A stretch of DNA of 64,000 nt from Eutreptiella sp. 'Long Island Sound 2002' (Eukaryota > Euglenozoa > Euglenophyceae > Eutreptiales > Eutreptiaceae): assembly GCA_964036045.1 (NCBI GenBank), contig OZ038378.1, positions 183,856,944-183,920,943 of the forward strand, read 5' to 3'. The notes under the pieces are model-generated. The model was not told the origin of the DNA. It worked only from the letters and a program-made list of their open reading frames with translations, and did no database searches. The translations under genes were made by a program, and so were the position numbers. Below are positions 11,480 through 22,943 of this stretch, piece after piece; position 1 is the stretch's first letter; the number at the start of each line of letters is the position of its first letter.

Positions 11480-12830
11480 TTGCAGGAGTTCCACTGCCCA
11501 CTGCCCCCAGGCAGTGAGGCAGTTCATTGCAGGAGGTCCACTGCCCACTGCCCCAGGGCAGTGAGGCAGTGCATTGCAAGAGTTGCACTGCCCGCTGCCC
11601 CCAGGCAGTGGGGCAGTGCATTGCAGGAGTTCCACTGCCCACTGCCCCCAGGCAGTGAGGCAGTGCGTTGCAGGCGTTCCACTGCCCACTGCCCCAGGGC
11701 ACTGAGGCAGTGCATTGCAGGAGTTGCACTGTCCGCTGCCCCCACGCGGCGAGGCAATGCATTGCAGGAGTTGCACTGCCCACTGCCCCCAGGCAGTGAG
11801 GCAGTGCGTTGCAGGAGTTCCACTGCCCACTGCCCCCAGGCAGTGAGGCACTGCATTGCAGGAGTTGCACTGCCCACTGCCCCAGGGCAGTGAGGCAGTG
11901 CGTTGCAAGAGTAGCACCGCCCACTGCCCCCACGCAGTGACGCAATGCATTGCAGAAGTTGTAATGCCCACTGCCCCCAGGCAGCGAGGCAGTGCATTGC
12001 AGGAGTTGCACTGCCCACCGCCCCCCGGGCAGTGCGGCAGTGTATTGCAGGAGTTGCACTGCCCACTGGCCCAGACGGTGAGGCAGTGCATTGCAGGAAG
12101 TCCACTGCCCACTGCCCCCAGGCAGTGAGGCAGTGCATTGCAGGAGTTCCACTGCGCGCTGCCCCCAGGCGGTGCGGCAGTGTGTTGCAGGAGTTCCACT
12201 GCCCACTGCCCCAGGGCAGTGAGGTAGTGCATTGCAGGAGTTGCACTACCCACTGCCCCCAGGCAGTGAGGCAGTGCATTGCAGGAGTTCCACTGTCTAC
12301 TGCCCGAGGGCAGTGAGGCAATGCATTGCAGGAGTTGCACTGCCCACTGCCCCCAGGCAATGCGGCCGTGTATTGCAGGAGTTGCACTGCCCACTGTCCC
12401 CAGGCAGTGGGGCAGTGCATTGAAGGTAGTCCACTGCCCACTGCCCCCAGGCAGTGAGGCAGTGTGTTGCGGGAGGTCCACTGCCCACTGCCCCTAGGCA
12501 GTGGAGCAGTGCATTGAAGGAGGTCCACTGCCCACTGCCCCCCGGCAGTGCGGCAGTGTATTGCAGGAGGTCCACTGCCCACTGCCCCCAGGCAGTGAGG
12601 CGGTGTATTGAAGGAGGTCCACTGCCCACTGCCCCAAGACAGTGGGGCAGTGTATAGCTAGAGTTGCACTGCCCACTGCCCCCGGGCAGTGAGGCAGTGC
12701 ATTGCAGGAATTGCACTGCCCACTGCCCCCAGGCAGTGGGGCAGTGCATTGCAGGAGGTCCACTGCCCACTGCCCCCAGGCAGTGCGGCAGTGCATTGCA
12801 GGAGTTCCAGTGCCCACTGCCCCCTGCCCA
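11480..12830 (+). repeat. 47-bp hairpin satellite, block 4 (about 29 units)
   Basis: Fourth run of 47-bp units, more diverged than blocks 1-3. Towards its end it is dominated by a GGAGGTCCACTGCC variant, which also dominates the end of the block at 33300-34075. The two ends therefore share ancestry as macro-repeat termini. Confidence 0.95.
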
Positions 12831-13132
12831 CAACAACAGTGCAGCAGGGCACACACAGTGCAGTGTGGTGCAGAGCACCAAGCAGTGCGGCACCACGCAG
12901 AAGGCACTGGTGGTGCAGCGCGGCACGCAGGGTGCAGTGGGCAAATGCGACCCTGTGTGACTGCGCGCAGGCGTCGGCAAGGCAGCGTCGGCCAAGTGCG
13001 AGAGTGCACTGGTCCGGCTATGCCACAACACACTTACACACAGCGCGCACACAACACACACAGCCCAGCCCGTTTACCTGTACCCGTGGGTAGACATCCC
13101 GGCCTTTGCCTTTTGGTAACAGCGCCTTCGGC
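12831..13132 (+). repeat. GCA-rich macro-repeat tail spacer, copy 1
   Basis: About 300 bp following the 47-bp array, rich in GCA/GTGCAG words. It ends in CCTTTTGGTAACAGCGCC followed by the ACCAC array. It is repeated with few changes at 34076-34382. Its last 120 bp occur a third time at 34944-35052, and a short diverged echo lies near 39740. No gene is supported. Confidence 0.85.
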
Positions 13133-13194
13133 ACACCACACCACACCACACCACACCACACCACACCACACCACACCACACCACACCACACCAC
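13133..13194. repeat. (ACCAC)n array, about 12 copies
   Basis: A short perfect pentanucleotide array directly after the TTCGGC that ends the tail spacer. It is followed immediately by the second macro-repeat head. Confidence 0.95.
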
Positions 13195-13200
13195 GCAGCC

Positions 13201-13810
13201 AGATGGCAATGCCCGGAGAAACAGTCCCTGTCCCCGTCCGGTTGGACGCCCCGGTATCGGTATCCAACATCCTTTAGGTACGGTATAAGGCCCCCCGGCC
13301 ACCACCCCGGCGCCAACACCAGGGAGGGCGTCCGGGAGGGGTAACAGCCCCCGATCCCCCAAAGGCAGCCCCAAAGGTGAGCGCACCACTGGAAGGGACA
13401 TGTCTGCGGGGTAAACAAATGCGCTGAGTAATTCCCTAACGTAATGAATAGTGCCTACTGCCGTAACTAATGCTTAACAGGGTAAATGGCCCCCCCCCCG
13501 GGGCCAGTTTAGTGCGCAACCCCCAGAGCCGGACTCGACCGGCCGTACTCAGGCGAGCCCAGAAATGGGTATGGCGGGCCAGACTTTAAGTGCTGGTAGC
13601 CACGCCTCAGTACACTCCGTGGGCTCATAAGGCCCATGGGGGCCCCAAACACCGTTACGTTCGGGAGTTAAGCCCCGGCGGTGTTTGGGGTTGTTCCTGG
13701 TTAAGAGGACTCACGTTGAGTCCCAGATACTGTTACCCCGGGGGTATGACCCCCGGTACTGCCTGCTTACTTGCCTGCTGCTGCTAAGAGGTAGGAGGGA
13801 GTACCCACAG
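13201..13810 (+). repeat. Macro-repeat head block, copy 2
   Basis: Second copy of the 2890-3496 block, in the same orientation and 10.31 kb downstream. It leads again straight into 94-bp units. The near identity implies a recent duplication or ongoing homogenisation. Confidence 0.85.
13613..13763 (+). ncRNA. Candidate structured RNA module with a 5S-rRNA-like box, copy 2
   Basis: Same series of four inverted repeats as at 3297-3446. Two differences from copy 1 fall inside stems and keep pairing. In the first stem GCCCACGG becomes GCCCATGG (a G-C pair becomes a G-U wobble). In the fourth stem a T-to-G change creates a perfect 7-bp CCGGGGG/CCCCCGG helix. Two changes are too few to prove selection on structure. 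Confidence 0.3.
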
Positions 13811-16457
13811 ACCTGGCAGGAGACTCCGAACACCCCCTGGGCAGGACTCCCCGTCCCCCCCAGGCCGGTGCGCCCGGTTCTCTCAAGAAGATGGCCCCCC
13901 ATTGGCCTGGCAGGAGACTCCGAACACCCCCTGGGCAGGACTCCCCGTCCCCCCCAGGCCGGTGCGCCCGGTTCTCTCAAGAAGATGGCCCCCCATTGGC
14001 CTGGCAGGAGACTCCGAACACCCCCTGGGCAGGACTCCCCGTCCCCCCCAGGCCGGTGCGCCCGGTTCTCTGAAGAAGATGGCCCCCCATTGGCCTGGCA
14101 GGAGACTCCGAACACCCCCTGGGCAGGACTCCCCGTCCCCCCCGCGCCGGTGCGCCCGGTTCTCTGACGAAGATGGCCCCCCCTTGGCCTCGCAGGAGAC
14201 TCCGAATACCCCCTGGGCAGGACTTCCCGTCCCCCCCGGGCCGGTGCGCCCGGTTCTCTGAAGAAGATGGCCCCCCGTTGGCCTGGCAGGAGACTCCGAA
14301 CACCCCCTGGGCAGGACTCCCCGTCCCCCCCAGGCCGGTGCGCCCGGTTCTCTGAAGAAGATGGCCCCCCATTGGCCTGGCAGGAGACTCCAAAAACCCC
14401 CTGGGCAGGACTCCCCGTCCCCCCCAGGCCGGTGCGCCCGGTTCTCTGACGAAGATGGCCCCCCCTTGGCCTCGCAGGAGACTCCGAATACCCCCTGGGC
14501 AGGACTTCCCGTCCCCCCCGGGCCGGTGCGCCCGGTTCTCTGAAGAAGATGGCCCCCCGTTGGTCTGGCAGGAGACTCCGAACACCCCCTGGGCAGGACT
14601 CCCCGTCCCCCCCAGGCCGGTGCGCCCGGTTCTCTGAAGAAGATGGCCCCCCATTGGCCTGGCAGGAGACTCCGAACACCCCCTGGGCAGGACTCCCCGT
14701 CCCCCCCGCGCCGGTGCGCCCGGTTCTCTGACGAAGATGGCCCCCCCTTGGCCTCGCAGGAGACTCCGAATACCCCCTGGGCAGGACTTCCCTTCCCCCC
14801 CGGGCCGGTGCGCCCGGTTCTCTGAAGAAGATGGCCCCCCGTTGGCCTGGCAGGAGACTCCGAACACCCACTGGGCAGGACTCCCCGTCCCCCCCAGGCC
14901 GGTGCGCCCGGTTCTCTGGAGAAGATGGCCCCCCATTGGCCTGGCAGGAGGATCCGAACACCCCCTGGGCAGGACTCCCCGTCCCCCCCCAGGCCGGTGC
15001 GCCCGGTTCTCTGAAGAAGGTGGCCCCCAATTGGCGTGGCAGGAGACTCCGAACACCCCCTGGGCTGGACTCCCCGTCCCCCCCAGGCCGGTGCGCCCCG
15101 TTCTCCGAAGAAGATGGCCCCCCATTGGCCTGGCAGGAGACTCCGAACACCCCCTGGGCTGGGCTCCCCGTCCCCCCCAGGCCGGTGCGCCCGGTTCTCT
15201 GAAGAAGATGGCCCCCCATTGGCTCTGGCAGGAGACTCCGAACACCCCCTGGGCAGGACTCCCCGTCCCCCCCAGGCCGGTGCGCCCGGTTCTCTGAAGA
15301 AGATGGCCCCCCGTAGGCCTGGCAGGAGGCTCCGAACGCCCCCTGGGCAGGACTCCCCGTCCCCCCCGGGCCGGTGCGCCCGGTTCTCTGAAGAAGATGG
15401 CCCCCCGTAGGCCTGGCAGGAGGCTCCGAACACCCCCTGGGCTGGACTCCCCGTCCCCCCCAGGCCGGTGCGCCCGGCTCTCCGAAGCAGATGGCCCCCC
15501 ATTGGCCTTGAAGGATGCCCCGACCACCCCCTGGGCTGGACTCCCCGTTCCCCCCGGGCCGGTGCGCCCGGTTGAAGAAGGATGATGGCTCCCCACGGGC
15601 CTTGCAAGAGGCTCCGAACACCCCCTGGGCAGGACTCCCCGTCCCCCCCAGGCCGGTGCGCCCGGTTCTCTGAAGAAGATGGCCCCCCATTGGCCTGGCA
15701 GGAGACTCCGACCACCCCCTGGGCTGGACTCCCCGTTCCCCCCGGGCCGGTGCGCCCGGTTCTCCGAAGATAATGGCCCCCCGTTGGCCCTGGCAGGAGG
15801 CTCCGAACACCCCCTGGGCAGGACTCCCCGTCCCCCCAGGCCGGTGCGCCCGGTTCTCCGAAGAAGATGGCCCCCCATTGGCCTGGCAGGAGGCTCCGAA
15901 CACCCCCTGGGCTGGACTCCCCGTCCCCCCCAGGCCGGTGCGCCCGGTTCTCCGAAGCAGATGGCCCCCCATTGGCCTGGCAGGAGGCTCCGAACACCCC
16001 CTGGGCTGGACTCCCCGTCCCCCCCAGGCCGGTGCGCCCGGTTCTCCGAAGCAGATGGCCCCCCATTGGCCTTGAAGGATGCCCCGACCAACCCCTGGGC
16101 TGGACTCCCCGTCCCCCCCAAGCCGGTGCGCCCAGTTCTTGAGGGATGATGGCTCCCCACGGGCCTTGCAGGAGACTCTGAACACCCCCTGGGCTGGACT
16201 CCCCGTCCCCCCCAGGCCGGTGCGCCTGGTTCTCCGAAGCAGATGGCCCCCCATTGGCCTTGAAGGATGCCCCGACCACCCCCTGGGCAGGAATCCCCGT
16301 CCCCCCCAGGCCGGTGCGCCTGGTTATTGGAAGAGGATGGCTCCGCGTGGGCCTTGCAGGACGCTCCGAACACCCCCTGGGCAGGACTCCCCGTCCCCCC
16401 CACGCCGGTGCGCCCAGTAGTACATCCCCACAGGCCCGGCACTACACTCCGACCACC
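13811..16457 (+). repeat. 94-bp satellite, block 5 (about 28 units)
   Basis: The longest run of 94-bp units. Homogeneous units fill the first 1.2 kb and repeat in a pattern of three (variants CGAAGATGGCCCCCCCTTGG, GAAGAAGATGGCCCCCCGTT and GAAGAAGATGGCCCCCCATT recur in order), giving a local 282-bp higher-order repeat. Diverged units follow, and the block ends with the same AGTAGTACATCCCC junction into 47-bp units. Confidence 0.95.
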
Positions 16458-19400
16458 CATTGCAGGAGTTGCACTGCCCACTGCCCCCAGGCAGTGGGGC
16501 AGTGCATTGCAGGAGTTGCACTGCCCACTGCTCCCAGGCAGTGAGGCAGTGCGTTGCAGGAGTTCCGCTGCCCACTGTTCCAGGGCAGTGAGGCAGTGCA
16601 TTGCAGGAGTTGCGCTGCCCACTGCCCCCAGGCAGTGAGGCAGTGCATTGCAGAAGTTGCACTGCCCAATACCCCCAGGCAGTGGGGCAGTGCATTGCAG
16701 GAGTTGCACTGCCCACTGCCCCCAGGCAGTGAGGCAGTGCATTGCAGGAGTTCCACTGCCCACTGCCCCCAGGCAGCGAGGCAGTGCATTGCAGGAGTTG
16801 CACTGTCCACTGCCCCCAGGGCAGTGAGGCAGTGCATTGCAGTATTTGCACTGCCCAATACCCCCAGGCAGTTGGGCAGTGCATTGCAGGAGTTGCACTG
16901 CCCACTACCCCCAGGCAGTGGGGCAGTGCATTGCAGGAGTTGCACTGCCCACTGCCCCCAGGCAGCGAGGAAGTGCATTGCAGGAGTTGCACTGTCCACT
17001 GCCCCCAGGGCAGTGAGGCAGTGCATTGCAGGACTTGCACTGCCCACTGCCCCAAGGCAGTGAGGCGGTGCATTGCAGGAGTTGCACTGCCCACTGCCCC
17101 CAGGCAGTGAGGCAGTGCATTGCAGGAGTTCCACTGCCCACTGCCCCCAGGCAGTGTGGCAGTGCAGTGCAGGAGTTCCACTGCCCACTGCCCCCAGGCA
17201 GTGTGGCAGTGCAGTGCAGGAGTTCCACCGCCCACTGCCCCCAGGCAGTGAGGCAGTGCATTGCAGGAGTTCCACTGCCCACTGCCCCAGGGCAGTGAGG
17301 CAGTGCATTGCAGAAGTTGCACTGCCCACTGCCCCCAGGCAGTGAGGCAGTGCATTGCGGGAGTCGCACTGCCCACTGCCCCCAGGCAGTGGGGCAGTGC
17401 ATTGCAGGAGTTCCACTGCCCACTGCCCCCAGGCAGTGCGGCAGTGCATTGCAGGAGTTGCACTGTCCACTGCCCCCAGGGCAGTGACGCAGTGCGTTGC
17501 AGGAGTTGCACTGCCCACTGCCCCCAGGCAGTGAGGCGGTGCATTGCAGGAGTTGCACTGTCCACTGCCCCCAGGCAGTGAGGCAGTGCATTGCAGGAGT
17601 TGCACTGCCGACTGCCCCCAGGCAGTCCGGCGGTGCATTGAAGGAGGTCCACTGCCCACTGCCCCCGGGGCAGTGAGGCAGTGCATTGCAGGAGTTGCAC
17701 TGCCCACTGCCCCAAGGCAGTGAGGCAGTGCATTGCAGGAGTTGGAGTTGCACTGCCCACTGCCCCCGGGCAGTGAGGCAGTGCATTGCAGGAGTTGCAC
17801 TGCCCACTGCCCCCAGGCAGTGAGGCAGTGTATTGCGGGAGTTGCACTGCCCACTTCCCCCAGGCAGTGAGGCAGTGCATTGCAGGAGTTGCACAGTCCA
17901 CTGCCCCCAGGGCAGTGAGGCAGTGCATTGCAGGAGTTGCACTGTCCACTGCCCCCAGGCAGTGCGGCAGTGTATTGCGGGAGTTGCACTGCCAACTGCC
18001 CCAGGGCAGTGAGGCAGTGCATTGCAGAAGTTGCACTGCCCACTGCCCCGAGGCAGTGGGGTAGTGCGTTGCAGGAGTTCCACTGCCCACTGCTTCAGGG
18101 CAGTGAGGCGGTGCATTGCAGAAGCTGCACTGTCCACTGCCCCCAGGCAGTGAGGCAGTGCATTGCAGGAGTTCCACTGCCCACTGCCCCAGGACAGTGA
18201 GGCAGTGCATTGCAGAAGTTGCACTGCCCACTGCCCCCAGGCAGTGGGGTAGTGCATTGCAAGAGTTCCACTGCCCACTGCCCCCAGGGCAGTGAGGCAG
18301 TGCATTGCAGAAGCTGCACTGTCCACTGCCCCCAGGCAGTGAGGTAGTGCATTGCAGGAGTTCCATGCCCACTGCCCCCAGGCAGTGTGGCAGTGCAGTG
18401 CAGGAGTTCCACTGCCCACTGCCCCCAGGCAGTGAGGCAGTGCATTGCAGGAGTTCCACCGCCCACTGCCCCCAGGCAGTGAGGCAGTGCATTGCAGGAG
18501 TTCCACCGCCCACTGCCCCCAGGCAGTGAGGTAGTGCATTGCAGGAGTTCCACTGCCCACTGCCCCAGGGCAGTGAGGCAGTGCATTGCGGGAGTCAGGC
18601 TGCCCACTGCCCCCAGGCAGTGAGGCAGTGCATTGCAGGAGTTCCACTGCCCACTGCCCCAGGGCAGTGAGGCAGTGCATTGCGGGAGTCAGGCTGCCCA
18701 CTGCCCCCAGGCAGTGAGGCAGTGCATTGCAGGAGTTGCACTGCCCACTGCCCCCAGGCAGTGCGGCAGTGCATTGCAGGAGTTCCACTGCCCACTGCCC
18801 CAGGGCAGTGAGGCAGTGCATTGCGGGAGTCAGGCTGCCCACTGCCCCCAGGCAGTGAGGTAGTGCATTGCAGGAGTTCCACTGCCCACTGCCCCAGGGC
18901 AGTGAGGCAGTGCATTGCGGGAGTCAGGCTGCCCACTGCCCCCAGGCAGTGAGGCAGTGCATTGCAGGAGTTCCACTGCCCACTGCCCCAGGGCAGTGAG
19001 GCAGTGCATTGCGGGAGTCGCACTGCCCACTGCCCCCAGGCAGTGGGGCAGTGCATTGCACGAGTTCGACTGCCCACTGCCCCCAGGCAGTGCGGCAGTG
19101 CATTGCAGGACTTCCACTGCCCACTGCCCCCGGGCAGTGAGGCCGTGCATTGTAGAAGTTGCACTGCCCACTGCCCCCAGGCAGTGAGGCAGTGCATTGC
19201 AGGAGTTGGAGTTGCACTGCCCACTGCCCCCGGGCAGTGAGGCAGTGCATTGCAGGAGTTGCACTGCCCACTGCCCCCAGGCAGTGCGGCAGTGTATTGC
19301 GGGAGTTGCACTGCCCACTAATCCAGGGCAGTGAGGCAGTGCATTGCAGAGGTTGCACTGTCCGCTGCCCCCAGGCAGTGAGGCACTGCATTGCAAGAGT

Positions 19401-22400
19401 TCCACTGCCCACTGCCCCAGGGCAGTGAGGTAGTGCATTGCAGGAGTTCCACGGCCCACTGCTATGGGATAGTGAGGCGGTGCATTGCAGGAGTTGCGCT
19501 GCCCACTGCCCCCAGGCAGTGCGGCCGTGTATTGCGGGAGTTGCACTGCCCACTGCCCCCAGGCAGTGGGGTAGTGCTTTGCAGGAGTTCCACTGCCCAC
19601 TGCTTCAGGGCAGTGAGGCGGTGCATTGCAGAAGCTGCACTGTCCACTGCCCCCAGGCAGTGAGGCAGTGCATTGCAGGAGTTACACAGTCCACCGCCCC
19701 CAGGCAGTGAGGCAGTGCATTGCAGGAGTTGCACTGTCCACTGCCCCCAGGCAGTGCGGCCGTGTATTGCGGGAGTTGCACTGCCCACTGCCCCCAGGCA
19801 GTGGGGTAGTGCTTTGCAGGAGTTCCACTGCCCACTGCTTCAGGGCAGTGAGGCGGTGCATTGCAGAAGCTGCACTGTCCACTGCCCCCAGGCAGTGAGG
19901 CAGTGCATTGCAGGAGTTCCACTGCCAACTGCCCCAGGACAGTGAGGCAGTGCATTGCAGAAGTTGCACTGTCCACTGCCCCCAGGCAGTGGGGTAGTGC
20001 ATTGCAAGAGTTCCACTGCCCACTGCCCCCAGGCAGTGAGGCAGTGCGTTGCAGGCGTTCAACTGCCCACTGCCCCCAGGCAGTGAGGCAATGCATTGCA
20101 GGAGTTGCACTGCCCACTGCCCCCAGGCAGTGAGGCAGTGCATTGCTGGAGTTCCACTGCCCACTGCCCCAGGGCAGTGAGGCAGTGCATTGCAGGAGTT
20201 GCACTGCCCATTGCCCCCAGGCAGCGAGGCAGTGCATTGCAGGAGTTGCACTGCCCACTGCCCCAGACAGTGAGGCAGTGCATTGCAGGAGTTCCACTGC
20301 CCACTGCCCCCAGGCAGTGCGGCAGTGTATTGCAGAAGTTGCACTGCCCACTGCCCCAGACTGTGAGGCAGTGCATTGCAGGAGGTCCACTGCCCACTGC
20401 CCGAGGGCAGTGAGGCAATGCATTGCAGGAGTTGCACTGCCCACTGCCCCCAGGCAATGCGGCCGTGTATTGCAGGAGTTGCCCTGTCCACTGCTCCCAG
20501 GCAGTAAGGCAGTGCATTGCATGAGGTCCACTGCCCACTGCCCCAGGGCAGTGAGGCAGTGCATTGCAGAAGCTGCACTGCCCACTGCCCCCAGGCGGTG
20601 AGGCAGTGCATTGCAGGAGTCGCACTGCCCACTGCCTCCAGGCAGTTGGGCAATGCATTGCAGGAGTTGCACTGTCCACTGCCCCCAGGCAGTGAGGCAC
20701 TGCATTGCAGGAGTTCCGCCGCCCACTGCCCCGGGGCAGTGCGGCAGTGTATTGCAGCAGTTGCACTGCCCACTGCCCCCAGGCAGTGCGGCAGTGTATT
20801 GCAGAAGTTGCACTGCCCACCGCCCCCCAGGCAGTGGGGCAGTGTATTGCAGGAGTTGCACTGCCCACTGCCCCAGACAGTGAGGCAGTGCATTGCAGGA
20901 GGTCCACTGCCCACTGCCCCCAGACAGTGAGGCAGTGCATTGCAGGAGTTCCACTGCCCACTGCCCCCAGGCGGTGCGGCAGTGTGTTGCAGGAGTTCCA
21001 CGGCCCACTGCCCCCAGGCAGTGAGGCAGTGCATTGCAGGAGTTGCACTGCCCACTGCCCCAGGGCACTGAGGCAGTGCATTGCCGAAGTTGCACTGTCC
21101 ACTGCCCCCAGGCAGTGAGGCAGTGCATTGCAGGAGTTCCACTGCCCCCAGGCAGTGGGGCAGTGGGGCAGTGTATTGCAGCAGTTGCACTGCCCACTGC
21201 CCCCAGGCAGTGCGGCAGTGTATTGCAGAAGTTGCACTGCCCACCGCCCCCTAGGCAGTGGGGCAGTGTATTGCAGGAGTTGCACTGCCCACTGTCCCAG
21301 ACAGTGAGGCAGTGCATTGCAGGAGGTCCACTGCCCACTGCCCACAGGCGGTGCGGCAGTGTGTTGCAGGAGTTCCACTGCCCACTGCCCCCAGGCAGTG
21401 AGGCAGTGCATTGCAGGAGTTGCACTGCCCACTGCCCCCAAGCAGTGAGGCAGTGCGTTGCAGGAGTTCCACTGCCCACTGCCCGAGGGCAGTGAGGCAA
21501 TGCATTGCAGGAGTTGCACTGCCCACTGCCCCCAGGCAATGCGGCCGTGTATTGCAGGAGTTGCACTGCCCACTGCCCCCAGGAAGTAAGGCAGTGCATT
21601 GCAGGAGGTCCACTGCCAACTGCCCGAGGGCAGTGAGGCAGTGCATTGCAGAAGTTGCACTGCCCACTGCCCCCAGGCAGTAAGGCAGTGCATTGCAGGA
21701 GTTCCACTGCCCACTGCCCCCAGGCAGTGAGGCAGTGCATTGCAGGAGTTGCACTGCCCACTGCCCCCAGGCAGTGAGGCAGTGCGTTGCAGGAGTTGCA
21801 CTGCCCACTGCCCCCAAGGCGGTGAGGCCGTCCATTGCAGGGGTTCCACTGCCCACTGCCCCCAGGCAGAGGGGCAGTGCATTGCAAGAGTTCCACTGCC
21901 CACTGCGCCCAGGCAGTGAGGTAGTGCATTGCAGGAGTTGCACTGCCCAGTGCCCCGGGGCAGTGAGACAGTGCATTGAAAGAGGTCCACTGCCCACAGC
22001 CCCCAGGCAGTGGGGCAGTGCATTGCAGGAGTTGCACTGCCCACCGCCCCAGGGCAGTGAGGCAGTGCCTTGCAGGAGTTCCACTGCCCACTGCCCCTGG
22101 GGCAGTTGGCATTGCAACTCCCGCAATACACTGCCGCACTGCCTGGGGGCAGTGGACAGTGCAACTCCTGCAATGCACTGCCTCACTGCCTGGGGGCAGT
22201 GGACTGTGCAACTCCTGCAATGCACTGCCTCACTGCCTGGGGGCAGTGGGCAGCGCAACTCCTGCAATGCACTGCCTCACTGCCCTGGGGCAGTGGGCAG
22301 TGCATCTCCCGCAATGCACTACCTCAGTGCCTGGGGGCAGTGGACAGTGCAGCTTTTGCAATGCACTGCCTCACTGCCCTGGGGCAGTGGGCAGCGGAAC

Positions 22401-22943
22401 TCTTGCAATGCACTGCCCGACTGCCTGGGGGGGGTGGGCAGTGCAACTCCTGCAATCCACTGCCTCACTGCCCGGAGGGTAGTGAGGCAGTGCATTGCAG
22501 AAGTTGCACTGCCCACTGCCCCCAGGCAGTGGGGTAGTGCGTTGCAGGAGTTCCACTGCCCACTGCTTCAGGGCAGTGAGGCGGTGCATTGCAGAAGCTG
22601 CACTGTCCACTGCCCCCAGGCAGTGAGGCAGTGCATTGCAGGAGTTCCACTGCCAACTGCCCCAGGACAGTGAGGCAGTGCATTGCAGAAGTTGCACTGC
22701 CCACTGCCCCTAGGGCAGTGGGGTAGTGCATTGCAAGAGTTCCACTGCCCACTGCCCCCAGGGCAGTGACGCAGTGCATTGCAGAAGCTGCACTGTCCAC
22801 TGCCCCCAGGCAGTGGGGCAGTGCATTGCAGGAGTTGCACTGCCCACTGCCCCCAGGCAGTGGGGCAGTGCATTGCAGGAGTTGCGCTGCCGACTGCCCC
22901 CAGGCAGTGAGGCAGTGCATTGCAGGAGTTCCACTGCCCACTG
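16458..22943 (+). repeat. 47-bp hairpin satellite, block 5, left part (about 138 units)
   Basis: The longest 47-bp array. It contains local higher-order patterns, for example repeated pairs with CGGGAGTCAGGCTGCC around 18590-18940. It also contains an inverted segment of eight units (annotated separately) and is interrupted by the retrotransposon at 22944. The array resumes at 32420. Large open frames on both strands across this block are repeat artefacts. Confidence 0.96.
22100..22476 (-). repeat. Inverted block of eight 47-bp units
   Basis: For about 377 bp (8 x 47) the satellite reads in the opposite orientation, with GCAACTCCTGCAATGCACTG on the plus strand. The left switch lies in CTGCCCCTGGGGCAG near 22097-22105 and the right switch in CACTGCCCGGAGGGTAGTG near 22470-22487. 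Both fall inside the hairpin stem, suggesting inversion by template switching or recombination at the palindromic part of the unit. Confidence 0.93.

Noticed and set aside
16458-22943. CRISPR-like array of short direct repeats
   Set aside because: Units are contiguous 47-bp repeats without unique spacers, the context is eukaryotic, and no cas genes are present.
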